64,000 bases of DNA, taken from assembly GCF_036324505.1 (NCBI RefSeq), contig NC_086355.1, positions 24,486,518 through 24,550,517 of the forward strand, in the 5' to 3' direction. The notes beneath the pieces were generated by a model. It searched no databases, was not told the DNA's origin, and saw only the letters and a list, made by a program, of their open reading frames with translations. The stretch is from Eleginops maclovinus. Its lineage: Eukaryota; Chordata; Actinopteri; Perciformes; Eleginopidae. A program made the position numbers and the translations under genes. Below, piece after piece: positions 23,312 through 34,822 of this stretch (within the stretch, counting starts at the first letter, position 1; each line of letters opens with the position of its first letter).

Positions 23312-24454
23312 TGTCATGATTATAGGCAAGGTAAGGCAAGCTTATTTATATAGCGTCTTTCAGCACACGGCCATTGAAAGTGCTGTACAAAACAAAATAG
23401 ACAACATTGAAAAGCAAATGCAGCAGAAACACATTATAAAAATGGCATTTAAAAACAGCCATTAAGAAGCAAATATAGTGGGATCAACACAACAGGTATA
23501 AAATGCGTTAATAAAAACCACACTGCAGTGTGACAAATGAACAGCTCAAACTAAAGCAGCGGTAAAAAGATACATGTTCAGTCTAGTTTTAAAAATAGCA
23601 AGAGTTGTAGCCGACCTGCAGGATTCCGGGAGTTTGTTCCAGATAGTGGGTGCATGAAAGCTAAACGCTGCTTCTCCTGGTTAGGTTTTGACTCTCCAAA
23701 TCCTGCTGTGTCATTCTTTCAATCCTATATATGTTCTTCAGGTGATGGTAGGCTGATTTAATAATTACTATTATTTGGCTGTTGAAGTTGAGGTCTGAGT
23801 CCATAACTACACCTATAGTTCTTGCCTTATTTGTTGTATTGAGCTTTAATGACTGAAGCTCTGCGCTGACTTTTATTTTTTCCTCCTTTGATCCAAAAAC
23901 CATAAACTCTGTATTGTCTTTGTTTAATTGGAGAAAGTTCTTAAACATAGGATTTTGTTGAGCTTTATTTTGAAATGTATCTTCCTCCTTGTGTCTTGTC
24001 TGGTGTCATTTCCTGTGTCTGATTGTCTCATCGTGATCACCTGTTGCCCTGTGTTTCTCCTCCCCTCCCCAGCTGTCTTGTCCTGTGATTACCCTTCTGT
24101 GTATTTAATCTTATCTTCACTTTTACTCTTTGTTCGTTCGTCTTCGTTTTCCCCAGTCTGTACCTGAATTCATGTTGTCTCCATGTTTATCCCAGTTATG
24201 TTCCCCGGTTTGTAAATGTTAAGTTCCTTCCTCTTTTTTTGGTGATCGGCTTTTTTGGATTAAAGCTCGCCTTTTGTTGAACCCTTTTTTGATTATTTTT
24301 ACTGCAATTGGGTCCTATTTACCCCATTCTGACAGTCAACAGGTAATGAGACAGTCACACACAGGAGGGCAGGCACAGGAAGTAAGACCAGACAAGACAC
24401 AAGGAGGATGATACACTTCAAAATAAAACCCAACAAAATCCTATAATCATGACA
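23312..24454. mobile_element. Solo LTR, split by an L2 fragment
   Basis: The element starts TGTCATGATTATAGG and ends CCTATAATCATGACA, i.e. TG...CA with an extended inverted terminus. GGAGT flanks it on both sides (23307-23311 and 24455-24459), the 5-bp duplication of an LTR retrotransposon. Without the L2 insert it is about 520 bp. Its two halves are partly inverted copies of each other (the CTCCTTGTGTCTTGTCTGG block occurs near 23990 and, reversed, near 24388), so the LTR can fold back on itself. No internal coding region is present. Confidence 0.75.
23327..23946 (-). mobile_element. 5'-truncated L2 LINE in the solo LTR
   Basis: On the minus strand the 3' tail CTTGCCTTACCTTG lies at 23327 onward. 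The frame 23948-23661 reads FLQLNKDNTEFMVFGSKEE, VVMDSDLNFNSQI and SAYHHLKNIYRI, the same region as 8820-9200 in the L2 copy of the Tc1 element. ATAGG flanks both ends (23322-23326 and 23947-23951). It is a young-to-middle-aged nested insertion. Confidence 0.8.
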
Positions 24455-24459
24455 GGAGT

Positions 24460-25955
24460 AGATTATTAAACTGTGATGAATGAAATTATGAATACAATGA
24501 AAAGGATATGTGATGGAATAAAACATGGATCCAGTTTAAGAGATGCACCACTTCATCTGGGACTTATTGTAAGCTCTCTGATCCGCAATTACATTTAGGA
24601 TTGAGCCATTCAGTACAAAGAGTAAATAAAAACACAAAAAGTTCTCTCAGTCAGAGCTCAGAGCGCCGTTTCAGACGCCTCTCTCTGTGAAAGAGCACAG
24701 CAGGGTGACGATGTGTCAAAGCTACTCGGGGAGAACAGGATAGCAGCACAGTCATTCAAGTTCAGAGGATGATGGCTTAAAATTGAAGCTTTGATCATAG
24801 CTGAGTCTTTAATACACCAACGGTGATCCTGAAAGCTCCACATGCTAATATACAAAACACCAGCCTCTGAAGAATTTGACAGCACATGCAGCACTTAGAT
24901 ACAGAAAGGCTCCGCACAACGTTGTGTTTGGTTTCATAAAGAAACCTCCATTAGCATTGTAAGTGGCATTGAGTTGATTCAATGTGAGCAAACAGGTTTT
25001 CTAAAACGTACGTATGCATATAACAAAACTGCATTATCAATGTTTGCTAATATTTTGAGGGCAAGATATTTGCCACAAAATGTTGTATTGTATTTGAGCA
25101 ACCACAACAACATTTCTAACCAAGTCTTGCATATTGAAAAGGGCGATGTTGAACATGAAAATGAACATGGTTTTGTTGCATTGACATATCCAGGTAGTTT
25201 GCTTCTGTACTTTTCCTATTAACAAGGTAACCACATTAAAATGGTGAGCATCATCCAGGAGAAAATAGATTATGTTTCCCTAGAAGCATAATCTATAATG
25301 CAGAGTATTATAACACACTTTTATAGTAAACAGGGCTGCTGAAAGTGTTGCACAGTTTTATAACAATATTTGCAATCCATAAATGTATCTCCAGACAATA
25401 AAACAAATGAATTAATAATAGCATCATAATAGTGAGTAGTGAGAAATATGAAGAGGCTGTGGAATGGGCTCTTCACATTCACAGCAATGATGAATGGTGC
25501 ACTCTGCAGGGGTCTCCAACTGACAGAGGAAGAGAAAAGGGCCCGGGTGGGAGCTCACCTGGTGTCTGATGGAACTCTAGATAAGGTCTATTTATCAGCC
25601 TGCCTCGGTGAGAGATAGTGCTGCCAGCTCATCCAGTGCTCACCACAGGCTCCCTTAAATAAATAATGGAAGATCTGTGTAATAGTGAGGGGGCACCCCT
25701 GCAATTGACCACAGCTGAAATAGTATCCTCTGTCACTGAACTGCATGTCCGCTGAATGATGAATTGTTTTCATTGGGCTTTTTTCTCCCTATAAGTGATA
25801 GCATGTCCACATGGTTTATACAAAGGGACGGGTGTTTGTTGTGTCGCGTTCTCTTCGTTCCCTTTTGAACAGCTTGAATTTAGGATAACAGTTTATTGTA
25901 GACTTGCATTATTAAATGTGTTGACTGTTTATACATGTATTGACAACAACATATA
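24460..25955. other. No gene recognised
   Basis: AT-rich single-copy-looking sequence. Frames do not exceed about 80 codons. No splice-paired exon or repeat was identified. Confidence 0.45.
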
Positions 25956-25957
25956 TA

Positions 25958-26179
25958 CAGCCTCGGAAGAAATGAAGAGACCTCTCCAAATGTTTCTTAA
26001 ATCTTTATCTCTACATGAATGACAGCCATTCCAGTGTCTGTTGAATTCCAACACAGAGAAACGTTGTCAGTAGTTTATAGAATACAATACCCAAAAATAA
26101 TAATAATTGAACTCAAAGACAAACCTATAAACAATAAAACAAGAGAAAATGATGATGCTGAAGTGGTCTCTTCATTTTT
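25958..26179. mobile_element. Short MITE of Tc1/mariner type (TA duplication)
   Basis: The left end CAGCCTCGGAAGAAATGAAG and the right end (reverse complement CAGCCACGGAAAAAATGAAG) are about 25-bp inverted repeats. TA flanks both sides (25956-25957 and 26180-26181). The 222-bp interior has no coding frame. Confidence 0.7.
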
Positions 26180-26181
26180 TC

Positions 26182-28290
26182 CGTGGCTGTATATATCATT
26201 AAGTAAAACATTACAACTTTTATTATTACTTAGATTACAGTTTACTCAAACAAACATTCTCTGAAGTATCTCTACGTTGAGCTGTTCCCAAGGATATTGA
26301 ACTGTCAAAAAAGCAACAGATGGATAAAAAACCTGTGAATGTGTTCACACTCTTCAATGAAGTTCAATGGGAATAACAGATCCAAGTGTAAGGGACCACT
26401 GGCTCAAACCAAATGCTCATAAATAATGTCCAAAATAAGACAGATTTTATCCCCAGGGAGGATATAAAGCCCTTGAAAAGAGATGGAATGCCCACTTCCT
26501 TTTCTTAAAAATCAACTGAAATCAGGCATGTGTTCATGAATCTGCAGATCTGTCTGCTCAAAAAAGAAAACAAGAGATGTCCATTTCAATGTGAACCACT
26601 CATTTGGGAACCACCTCTAGCGAAATTAAACATGTTATCTGCAGAAGAGATGAATGTAATCAAAGTATTAGATTCACAGCAATACAAAGTTCCCTAAATG
26701 AAACTGCAAACTATGATGCTGAAAAAAATGAGTTAAAGAAAATTACACTTCACTGTTAAAAACCACCACTACTACTTTTTTGTAACGTATAATTAACAGT
26801 TTTGGAGGAACCCGAATGAATCTACAACTTAACATAAGTGTGCAGGGAAACGGAGCTGCACAATGGTTTTTGCCAGAAATAGACGGACTGGACTTTCAGC
26901 ATTAGCCTCCATGGCGATAGAACAGGACTTATTATTGGAACTGAAAACTCAGATAATCTGGACAACAGAGTAACTGAACTCTTCTTGAGGAAAGAAAAGA
27001 TGGATTTTAGGTACAAATAATCAAACATACTGGTGAGTAAAGGCTAAAATTACTTGTATTTCAATGTTCTAAAATGTTATTGTCATTTCATTAAATCATA
27101 TTGATGCTTCTGCTACAGATGATGTGTGAGGTGCAGCTGTGGCTGCAGTGAAAGAGACTTGTTGAGTTTTGTTATTTAGGTTTCTTGCTTTGAAATGGCA
27201 TCACTATAAGATACCTGTCTGTGATAAAAATGGTATTAAGAGGTGGATTTATTCAGATAGGACACTACTGAAGGCCTAGGTGTGAAATGCATGGCCCGCT
27301 CCTGATAATACATAAATAAGAGGATTTGAGTAATGGTCCCACTAATTGATTAATTATCTTACCATAAATGGTAAATATATGATTTATTAATGCATCATAA
27401 ATCATTATTTCTCCATTAATAAGGACACAGAATGAAGTACTGGAATCCCTGACAGGCGGCAACACATGTTTTCAATCATCAGTATTATTCACTGTTCATA
27501 TTTATACATAAGAAAAGCAATACACTATATTTGTTACATTACCCTAATAATCATGAGAGAGGATGTGCAGGGCTGACTAGTGGGAAGTCAGCTGATTTAG
27601 TTTAAATATGACGAGAGTCAAACAAATCCTTTGACTCACAGGATACCCCTCATGCTTTAAATAGTATAAGGAGAAATATTAGTATTTACATTACTTGGAT
27701 TGTTTAATAAAACCGTTAAAAAAATATCTCAGTTGTTTGGCACAAGATTTTATAAGACCGGGTGTAAGGGAGTTTGGCCTGATCTAAATTCCAAATACAA
27801 AAGAAGAAATCCCCAAATGACACTCAGTGTGAAAGAACAAACAAAATGAGTCTGTGTGATTGATGAAACAGAGCGAATCATTTGAGAATAAAAACCCCTT
27901 GCTTTAAACACCTTCTTTCTGAATGCTCGGCCTGCTTCCACCTTTTAATCCCAGCTTGAGCTTTCCTTAGTGCTTTGGTGGTTTGGACTGCACCATGATT
28001 AATAATGAAACATAAAGTGGCTAAAAGATAGGAGGCAGCCTTCTTACTTGAATACTACTGAAAAAGGCATTCAAACTACAGCGATGAAGGAGACTTGATT
28101 AAGCGGCTACAGGTGTGAGTGCTACAACTTATCACAGAACACCTCTAGCTGTTAATCCACTAAATGTGTGATCACACTGTAAAGAGCAGATGCAGTCAAA
28201 AATGAGCCTCCATTCCTCAAGGAAGCATTTGTGGTAAAAAAAAAACATCACCACCTGTTGTCTCACCACAATTTATTGTTATCTGACGAC
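26182..28290. other. No gene recognised
   Basis: AT-rich, mostly unique-looking sequence. Short chance frames only. Confidence 0.45.
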
Positions 28291-28299
28291 ATTCAGACA

Positions 28300-29560
28300 A
28301 ACTCAGGGTCGCTTTCTTCAGAAATCCTTTATCAGTCCCACAGCGGGAAATGTACATGGTTGCATCAAAAGTGGTAAAGCGGGTAAAAAAAGGCATGTAA
28401 TAACACAGAATCAGCCAACATATTAATATATAAATCCAAAGATGGCAGAGTCGTCAGAGAACTTCTGCAGGTCTGAATGGCAGTCCATGGTCCTCACGTA
28501 CTGCGAACGGCTACTGAGGTAGTCCAGAATCCAGGAGGTGAGGTTGGATGGTGTTGAAGGCACTGGAGAAATCCAAGAACATGACCCTAATAGGGCAGCA
28601 GCTGGTAGATGACAGCGTCATCCACCCCGATGTCAGGCCGGTAAGCAATCTGGAGCAGATCCATCGACAGTTTCACAATGGGCCGAAGGTGACTGAGGAG
28701 CAGCCTTTCCAGGGTCTTCATCAGCTGCGATTTCAGTGCTATCGGCAGGTAGCTGCATAAGTCCTTGAGGTAGGGGGCCATTGGCACAAGTAACACATAG
28801 GACGTCAACCCCTTAATTCAGGCTCAGGTTGAAAAGAAACTCCACAAGGATTTTAGGAACTTCAAGCTGATGATGTCTGGACCCGCTGACTTCCGCGCCT
28901 AACCTGGTTGGTTGCGAGGGACAAGGTACTGCCAGTGGGTGGGTGGGTTGGTGCAGAAGCAGGAGAAAGGGTGGGTGAGTAGAGTGTCTGTCAGCTGGTG
29001 GTTGGTGAAGGGGGTTGAGTGGAGGTGGGAGGGGGGACATTTCCAGGCAGTGGGAACAGTTGGGGGAGCAGCAGGGGGCAATAGGCTGGGATAGGGGCGC
29101 CCGACTGATCACATCTATTGAAGAAAATGTTAAAGTCGTTCAGCCACTGTTGGTACCCCTGGACCTGGGAGTATGGCTCTTTGTAGCCAGAGATGGCTTT
29201 CAGGCCTCTACAGACTCTGCTGACGTTCCTACATCCTCTTCCTGTAGCTGTTCTTCCCCTCTGATTTTCAACCTCAACTCCTGCTACACAATCCGCAGCT
29301 CGTCTCCGTTGCCTGATCTAAAGGCTTGCTATTTGTCCTTGAGACGAGCTTTTATTTCAGGAGTAATCCAGGATTTGTTGTTTGGAAAAAATTGCATGGT
29401 CCTGGTAGGTACAATGTTTTCCACACAAAGCCCCAGAGATCAGGAGCAGGGCATTTGGATGCTGTGTCTGTGTTCTGCTAACAGTGGAGTGGATGACGTC
29501 CCAAGCTGCATCGATGTTAGCAGAGGGGGGAATATACGCAGCTATTGCGATAACATGCAA
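28300..29560 (-). mobile_element. Rex1-like or related LINE, minus strand, heavily deleted
   Basis: The 3' end on the minus strand reads ATTTCCCGCTGTGGGACTGA then TAAAGGATTTCTG (about 28315-28350), a common fish LINE terminus. RT text at 28808-28587: MKTLERLLLSHLRPIVKLSM, then DLLQIAYRPDIGVDDAVIY. Upstream, 29560-29357 reads IAAYIPPSANIDAAWDVIH, from the endonuclease domain. The stretch between them is partly lost and GC-rich. I assign Rex1-like from the RT wording; CR1 is the alternative. Confidence 0.65.
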
Positions 29561-29564
29561 GCAT

Positions 29565-31620
29565 TCCCATGGCAGATTTATTTGATTTATGTATATATTT
29601 TTGAAGTAATCAATTTCTCTATTATAGAACTAAGCATCTAACCTTTATCAAGCAGGTGCATTATGAGAGGAGTGCTCTGAGGTAATCTCTCAGGCTGTGT
29701 ACAAACCACCCAACTCTGGCTAAAAAAAAGGCTACACAAAATGGCAAAACAATTGTCAAAGCATACTCATTTTAGAGAAAAATTTTGACACAACCAAAGG
29801 TCATGATACATCCATGCAACCCTGTTTTCTATAAAATTATTTTCCTATCCAACTAAAATGCATTCTAAGTTACATTTTGAGGGAAACTGTATTTATGGTA
29901 CATGCGATCAACACGTGAAATAGAAACGAACCAAACAGAATGCAACCTACTTGTTAATGTTAAGTAAAAGGTCCCTGTTTGGCCATACATCCATCCATCC
30001 CCCAACCTCCTTCCAGCAATAAAGCAATACAGTTGCTTACTGAGGGATGCTGACTAACAAGATTTTTAAAATATCAGCGTTTGATGTCTTATCTTTTATT
30101 TTGTTACAATTAGAAGTTGGTGTTAGGCTCTCTTCACTGCTTTATGCAAGCAAAGTCCTTAAAACAATAATTCTTCTCTCGCTCTCCTAGAGGACATGAA
30201 TATATATTCCCTGGAGGCACGGCAGGATGTCCCTGCCATGATAGAACAAGGTAAGCAAAGCATTGACCTGCAGATCAATTTCCCAGCATTCACAGTGGCA
30301 GAGCCAGAACCCAGGGGCTTGACCAGCTCATCATCCTTATTCGTCTTCAGATTAATAATCTATAACCCAAGCCATCCTCTTATATAGATTAGATCTCGTT
30401 CAGAAGGATACCCTGAAGAAATACATTTCTATACTCTAAGATAAGCACAGAAAAGCTGCAATATAATGTGGGTTTTAGGTTTAGGTCTTTTGCTAAATGT
30501 TTGACGGCAGGTAGATTGCTATAAACAAGGTAGAACATGTCTCTTGGTACACATATTGACTAGCCATAACAATGAGTGCAACCTGGCTAACTTGTAAAAG
30601 CAAAAAGAACAGCGCATGCCATCTGCAGAAAGCACACACCTGTCATGAAAGAATCTTTTAATTGAAATGAAATGCTCTTCTCTCCCCTTTTTCTAAAATA
30701 CACACACCATCTAAAACCACTGGTTTGGGCCAAGAATGACATCAGTTCCAAATTGAATAGTTTCTCAAAATGTTAGATTTAAGATGAATATTTGAAAATA
30801 TCTTCACACAAATATCACACTGAGAATGTTTTAGCTGCTCTAAGTAAAGCTCGGTGTTAACATTTACCAAGCTTTAGAGGCACTGATATTCACACAGCTG
30901 TTCTAGCAGCATATGCATAGCAAACAGAACAGCTAACACTGGTCACAACCGGCTCTCTCATTAAGGAATACTATAATACAGTGATCTGTTATTTTCATCA
31001 TCAAATTGGAAAACATTATATAATACATTTTATTTTTTTTTTTTTATTTTCCATAACCTCTCACTTACTAGTTCTCACCCAGCCCAACAAATTCTCTGTA
31101 AGGGATTTAAGAAATTATGAAAGAGAAAGAGACACAAACACTCTTCAAAACGATAATGCATTTTTGATGAAGTGCCCCTTTAAAGCTTAATTTCTGCCAC
31201 CCTTTGAGACACCAGGCATTTATCAAAGGTACTGAATAATAAATTACCTTTCATGGAGATCATAAAGATAAGCCCAATCTGACTGATCTCTGAAATCATA
31301 TAGAAAAAATGACTAAATAGACCCTGGTGCATATGTACTGATCCTACTTGAGTGTTTACTTAAATTGATGACTTCTGTTTTAAATACTTCAAAAGAACTG
31401 TGCTTTATCCAAGTACAGATGGAATCTATGTTGTAAAAAAAAAATATTTTTGTCTTTATCAAAGGAGATCATTCACTCTTGAGGAAATACATTTAATCAT
31501 TTTACCTACGAGGTCAGGTGCTATTAATATTACAAAATGACAAATGACAATAAAGAATACATGTATTCATAACTAGTTAATTTTGTCGCAGAGGTAGATA
31601 ATAGCTAAATGTGTGAGGTT
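29565..31620. other. No complete gene; holds one possible 60-bp exon
   Basis: AT-rich. Apart from the candidate exon at 30191-30250, I see no coding text, repeats with ends, or structured RNA. Confidence 0.4.
30191..30250 (+). CDS. Candidate 60-bp internal exon
   Basis: A strong acceptor (TTCTTCTCTCGCTCTCCTAG) ends at 30190 and a strong donor, AACAAG|GTAAGC, follows 30250. The 60 bases are divisible by three, open in the phase that reads DMNIYSLEARQDVPAMIEQ, and more GC-rich than the flanks. This could be a small alternative exon of a host gene with large introns that spans the surrounding gene-poor stretch. I do not recognise the protein. Chance is the other possibility; cross-species conservation would decide. 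Confidence 0.35.
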
Positions 31621-31639
31621 TAACTTGAAGTGTGTGTTT

Positions 31640-31935
31640 TGCTCTGCTCACCGGTCCGTACCGCGGCGGAGCTGCAGGTCATCGGGCGGAGCAGCATGTT
31701 CTCCATCAGCAGCAGCTGATCCTGATCACTGATCCCTCTCTGTCGCGTCAGATCATATTTCACTCGCGTTTATGTCCATATCGACCAGATCTAGCTAATG
31801 GTATGACTGCCTGCTTATCAAAGGACACCTTAACTTTAAGCGTTGCTTGGCAACGGGGTGTAGCGGGAAATAATAGCGCAGCATTATGCATACATGAGTG
31901 GTCAAAGTGACCCATTCTGGCGGTTCTAGTGTTAA
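31640..31935. repeat. Possible piggyBac-like right terminus
   Basis: Sequence GTGACCCATTCTGGCGGTTC ends CTAGTG just before TTAA (31932-31935). Reversed, this start (CACTAGAACCGCCAGAATGG) resembles piggyBac-like ends in fish, which use TTAA targets. No opposite end was found, so only a fragment is proposed. Confidence 0.3.
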
Positions 31936-32030
31936 TATTCTGAAAGCCAAGACTTTGTTCATTTGAAATCAGATTAAATCAAACTGTAGTATCGATGAGA
32001 TTGACTACCATGATATGAAGCTTTTTTGTA

Positions 32031-32102
32031 GCGATTGTGGTATAGTGGTGAGCATAGTTGCCTTCCAAGCAGTTGACCTGGGTTCGATTCCCAGCAATCG
32101 CT
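32031..32102 (+). tRNA. tRNA-Gly(UCC) copy 1, edge variant
   Basis: First copy of the array. It differs from the array consensus at base 28 (C to T, which leaves a U-G wobble in the anticodon stem) and at the discriminator (A73 to T). Vertebrate Gly tRNAs have A73, so charging may be impaired. Confidence 0.85.
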
Positions 32103-32485
32103 GGAGTTTCTTCTAAGACTCAACTTTGATGCAACCACATTTTGGTCTTTGGCTAAAATAGGGAAGACCGGAAAGAAAACCTTCCCACTAATTGAGCTCC
32201 TTGCATCTTTCAAGTCTGTCCTTGAACAAATGTAAAACTTACCAGGCCTCTGTGTCTTACTCTGGATCTAGGCTCAAGGCTACATTGGCGGCAACTATCA
32301 TTGCATACCTGATATCCAGACTGAACTTCAGTGGATGAGAAGCCAGTCCGTGTGTGCACACAGGAGGCTTGGGCCAAAATACATGGTGAAACAGGCCGAA
32401 ACCCATTACCCCCAGCTATGGTGGTAACCTTTAGTTACTTTTAGTATCAATGAGATTGACTACTATGATATGAAGCATTTTTGTA

Positions 32486-32557
32486 GCGATTGTGGTATAG
32501 TGGTAAGCATAGCTGCGTTCAAAGCAGTTGACATGGGTTCGATTCCCAGCAATCGCA
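32486..32557 (+). tRNA. tRNA-Gly body with anticodon UCA (copy 2, possible pseudogene)
   Basis: The anticodon loop reads GTTCAAA instead of CTTCCAA: C32 to G, and C36 to A, which turns anticodon UCC into UCA (would read UGA). Two other changes are G to A in the D loop and C49 to A, which breaks a T-stem pair. Acceptor stem and B box are intact. It is either a decaying edge copy or an opal-suppressor-like tRNA. Confidence 0.75.
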
Positions 32558-32966
32558 GGAGTTTCTTCTAAGACTCAACTTTGATGCATCCAGACGTTTA
32601 TGGTCCACTCTTGTTGGCTAAAATAGGGAAGCCCGGAAAGAAAACCTTCCCACTTATTGAGCTCCTTGCATCTTTCAAGTCTGTCCTTGAACAAATGTGC
32701 AACTTTGTAATGTAAAACTTACCAGGCCTCTGTGTCTTACTCTGGATCTAGGCTCAAGGCTACATTAGCGGCAACTATCATTGCAGACCTGAGATCCAGA
32801 CTGAACTTCAGTGGATGAGAAGCCAGTCCGTGTGTGCACACAGGAGGCTTTGGCCAAAATACATAGTGAAACCGGCCGAAGAACCCATTACCCCCAGCTA
32901 TGGTGGTAACCTTTAGTTACTTTAGTATCAATGAGATTTACTACTATGATGTGAAGCATTTTTGTA

Positions 32967-33038
32967 GCGATTGTGGTATAGTGGCGAGCATAGCTGCCTT
33001 CCAAGCAGTTGACCTGGGTTCGATTCCCAGCAATCGCA
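32967..33038 (+). tRNA. tRNA-Gly(UCC) copy 3
   Basis: One difference from the array consensus: T to C in the D loop (GTGGCGAGC). All stems are intact. Confidence 0.95.
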
Positions 33039-33418
33039 GGAGTTTCTTCTAAGACTCAACTTTGATACATCCACACTTGTTTGGCTTAAATAGGGAAGCC
33101 CGGAAAGAAAGCCTTCCCACTAATTGAGCTCCTTGCATCTTTCAAGTCTGTCCTTGAACAAATGTAAAACTTACCTGGCCTCTGTGTCTTACTCTGGATC
33201 TAGGCTCAAGGCTACATTAGTGGACACTATCATTGCAGACTTGAGATCCAGACTGAACTTCAGTGGACGAAAAGCCAGTCCGTGTGTGCACACAGGAGGC
33301 TTTGGCGTAAATACATGGTGAAACAGGCCGAAAACCCATTACCCCCAGCTATGGTGGTAACCTTTAGTTAGTTTTAGTAACAATGAGATTGACTACTATG
33401 ATATGAAGCATTTTTGTA

Positions 33419-33490
33419 GCGATTGTGGTATAGTGGTGAGCATAGCTGCCTTCCAAGCAGTTGACTTGGGTTCGATTCCCAGCAATCGCA
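33419..33490 (+). tRNA. tRNA-Gly(UCC) copy 4
   Basis: One difference: C49 to T, which gives a U-G wobble at the base of the T stem. Likely still foldable. Confidence 0.95.
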
Positions 33491-33875
33491 GGAGTTTCTT
33501 CTAAGACTCAACTTTGATGCATCCACACTTTGGTCTTTGTCTAAAATAGGGAAGACCGGAAAGAAAACCTTCCCACTAATTGAGCTCCTTGCATCTTTCA
33601 AGTCTGTCCTTGAACAAATGTAAAACTTACCAGGCCTCTGTGTCTTACTCTGGATCTAGGCTCAAGGCTACATGAGCGGCAACTAGCATTGCAGACCTGA
33701 GATCTAGACTGAACTTCAGTGGATGAGAAGCCAGTCCGTGTGTGCACACAGGAGGCTTGGGCCAAAAAACATAGTGAAACAGGCCGAAAAACCCACTATC
33801 CCCAGCTATGGTGGTAACCTTTAGTTACTTTTAGTATCGATGAGATTTACTACTATGATATGAAGCATTTTTGTA

Positions 33876-33947
33876 GCGATTGTGGTATAGTGGTGAGCAT
33901 AGCTGCCTTCCAAGCAGTTGACCTGGGTTCGATTCCCAGCAATCGCA
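33876..33947 (+). tRNA. tRNA-Gly(UCC) copy 5, consensus form
   Basis: Array consensus, 72 nt. The acceptor stem GCGATTG/CAATCGC pairs in all 7 positions; the A box is TGGTATAGTGG; the anticodon loop CTTCCAA gives UCC; the T stem CTGGG/CCCAG encloses TTCGATT; the B box is GGTTCGATTCC; discriminator A; no intron. The following spacer here is shortened (GAGTTTCTTTATGACTC). Confidence 0.97.
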
Positions 33948-34346
33948 GGAGTTTCTTTATGACTCATTTTTGATGCATGTCATGGTCCACACTTGTTGGC
34001 TTAAATAGGGAAGCCCGGAAAGAAAACCTTCCCACTAATTGAGCTCCTTGCATCTTTCAAGTCTGTCCTTGAGCAAATCTGGAACTTTTATTGTAAAACT
34101 TACCAGGCCTCTTTGTCTTACTCTGGATCTCGGCTCAAGGCTACATTAGCGGACCCTATCATTGCAGACCTGAGATCTAGACTGAACTTCAGTGGATGAG
34201 AAGCCAGTCCGTGTGTGCACACAGGAGGCTTTGGCCTAAATACATGGTGAAACAGGCCGAAAACCCATTACCCCCAGCTATGGTGGTAACCTTTAGTTAC
34301 TTTAGCATCAATGAGATTGACTACTATGATATGAAGCATTTTTGTA

Positions 34347-34367
34347 GCGATTGTGGTATAGTGGGCA
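34347..34367 (+). pseudogene. Truncated tRNA-Gly copy 6
   Basis: The first 18 bases of the tRNA (through TATAGTGG) are joined directly to GCAGGAGTTTC, the last bases plus 3' flank. About 51 bases, including the anticodon and B box, are lost. The deletion starts and ends in short GG/GC-rich words, consistent with replication slippage or end joining. Confidence 0.9.
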
Positions 34368-34750
34368 GGAGTTTCTTCTAAGACTAAACTTTAATTTATC
34401 CATACTTTGGTCTTTGTCTAAATAGGGAAGACCGGAAAGAAAACCTTCCCACTAATTGAGCTCCTTGCATCTTTCAAGTCTGTCCTTGAACAAATGTAAA
34501 ACTTAACAGGCCTCTGTGTCTTACTCTGGATCTAGGCTCAAGGCTACATTAGCGGCAACTATCATTGCAGACCTGAGATCTAGACTTAACTTCAGTGGAT
34601 GAGAAGCCAGTCCGTGTGTGCACACAGGAGGCTTTGGCGTAAATACATGGTGAAACAGGCCGAAAACCCATTACCCCCAGCTATGGTGGTAACCTTTAGT
34701 TAGTTTTAGTAACAATGAGATTGACTACTATGATATGAAGCGTTTTTGTA

Positions 34751-34822
34751 GCGATTGTGGTATAGTGGTGAGCATAGCTGCCTTCCAAGCAGTTGACCTG
34801 GGTTCGATTCCCAGCAATCGCA
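34751..34822 (+). tRNA. tRNA-Gly(UCC) copy 7, consensus form
   Basis: Identical to the array consensus. Its 5' flank has GAAGCGTTTTTGTA rather than GAAGCATTTTTGTA, a spacer marker shared with copies 9, 15 and 16. Confidence 0.97.
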
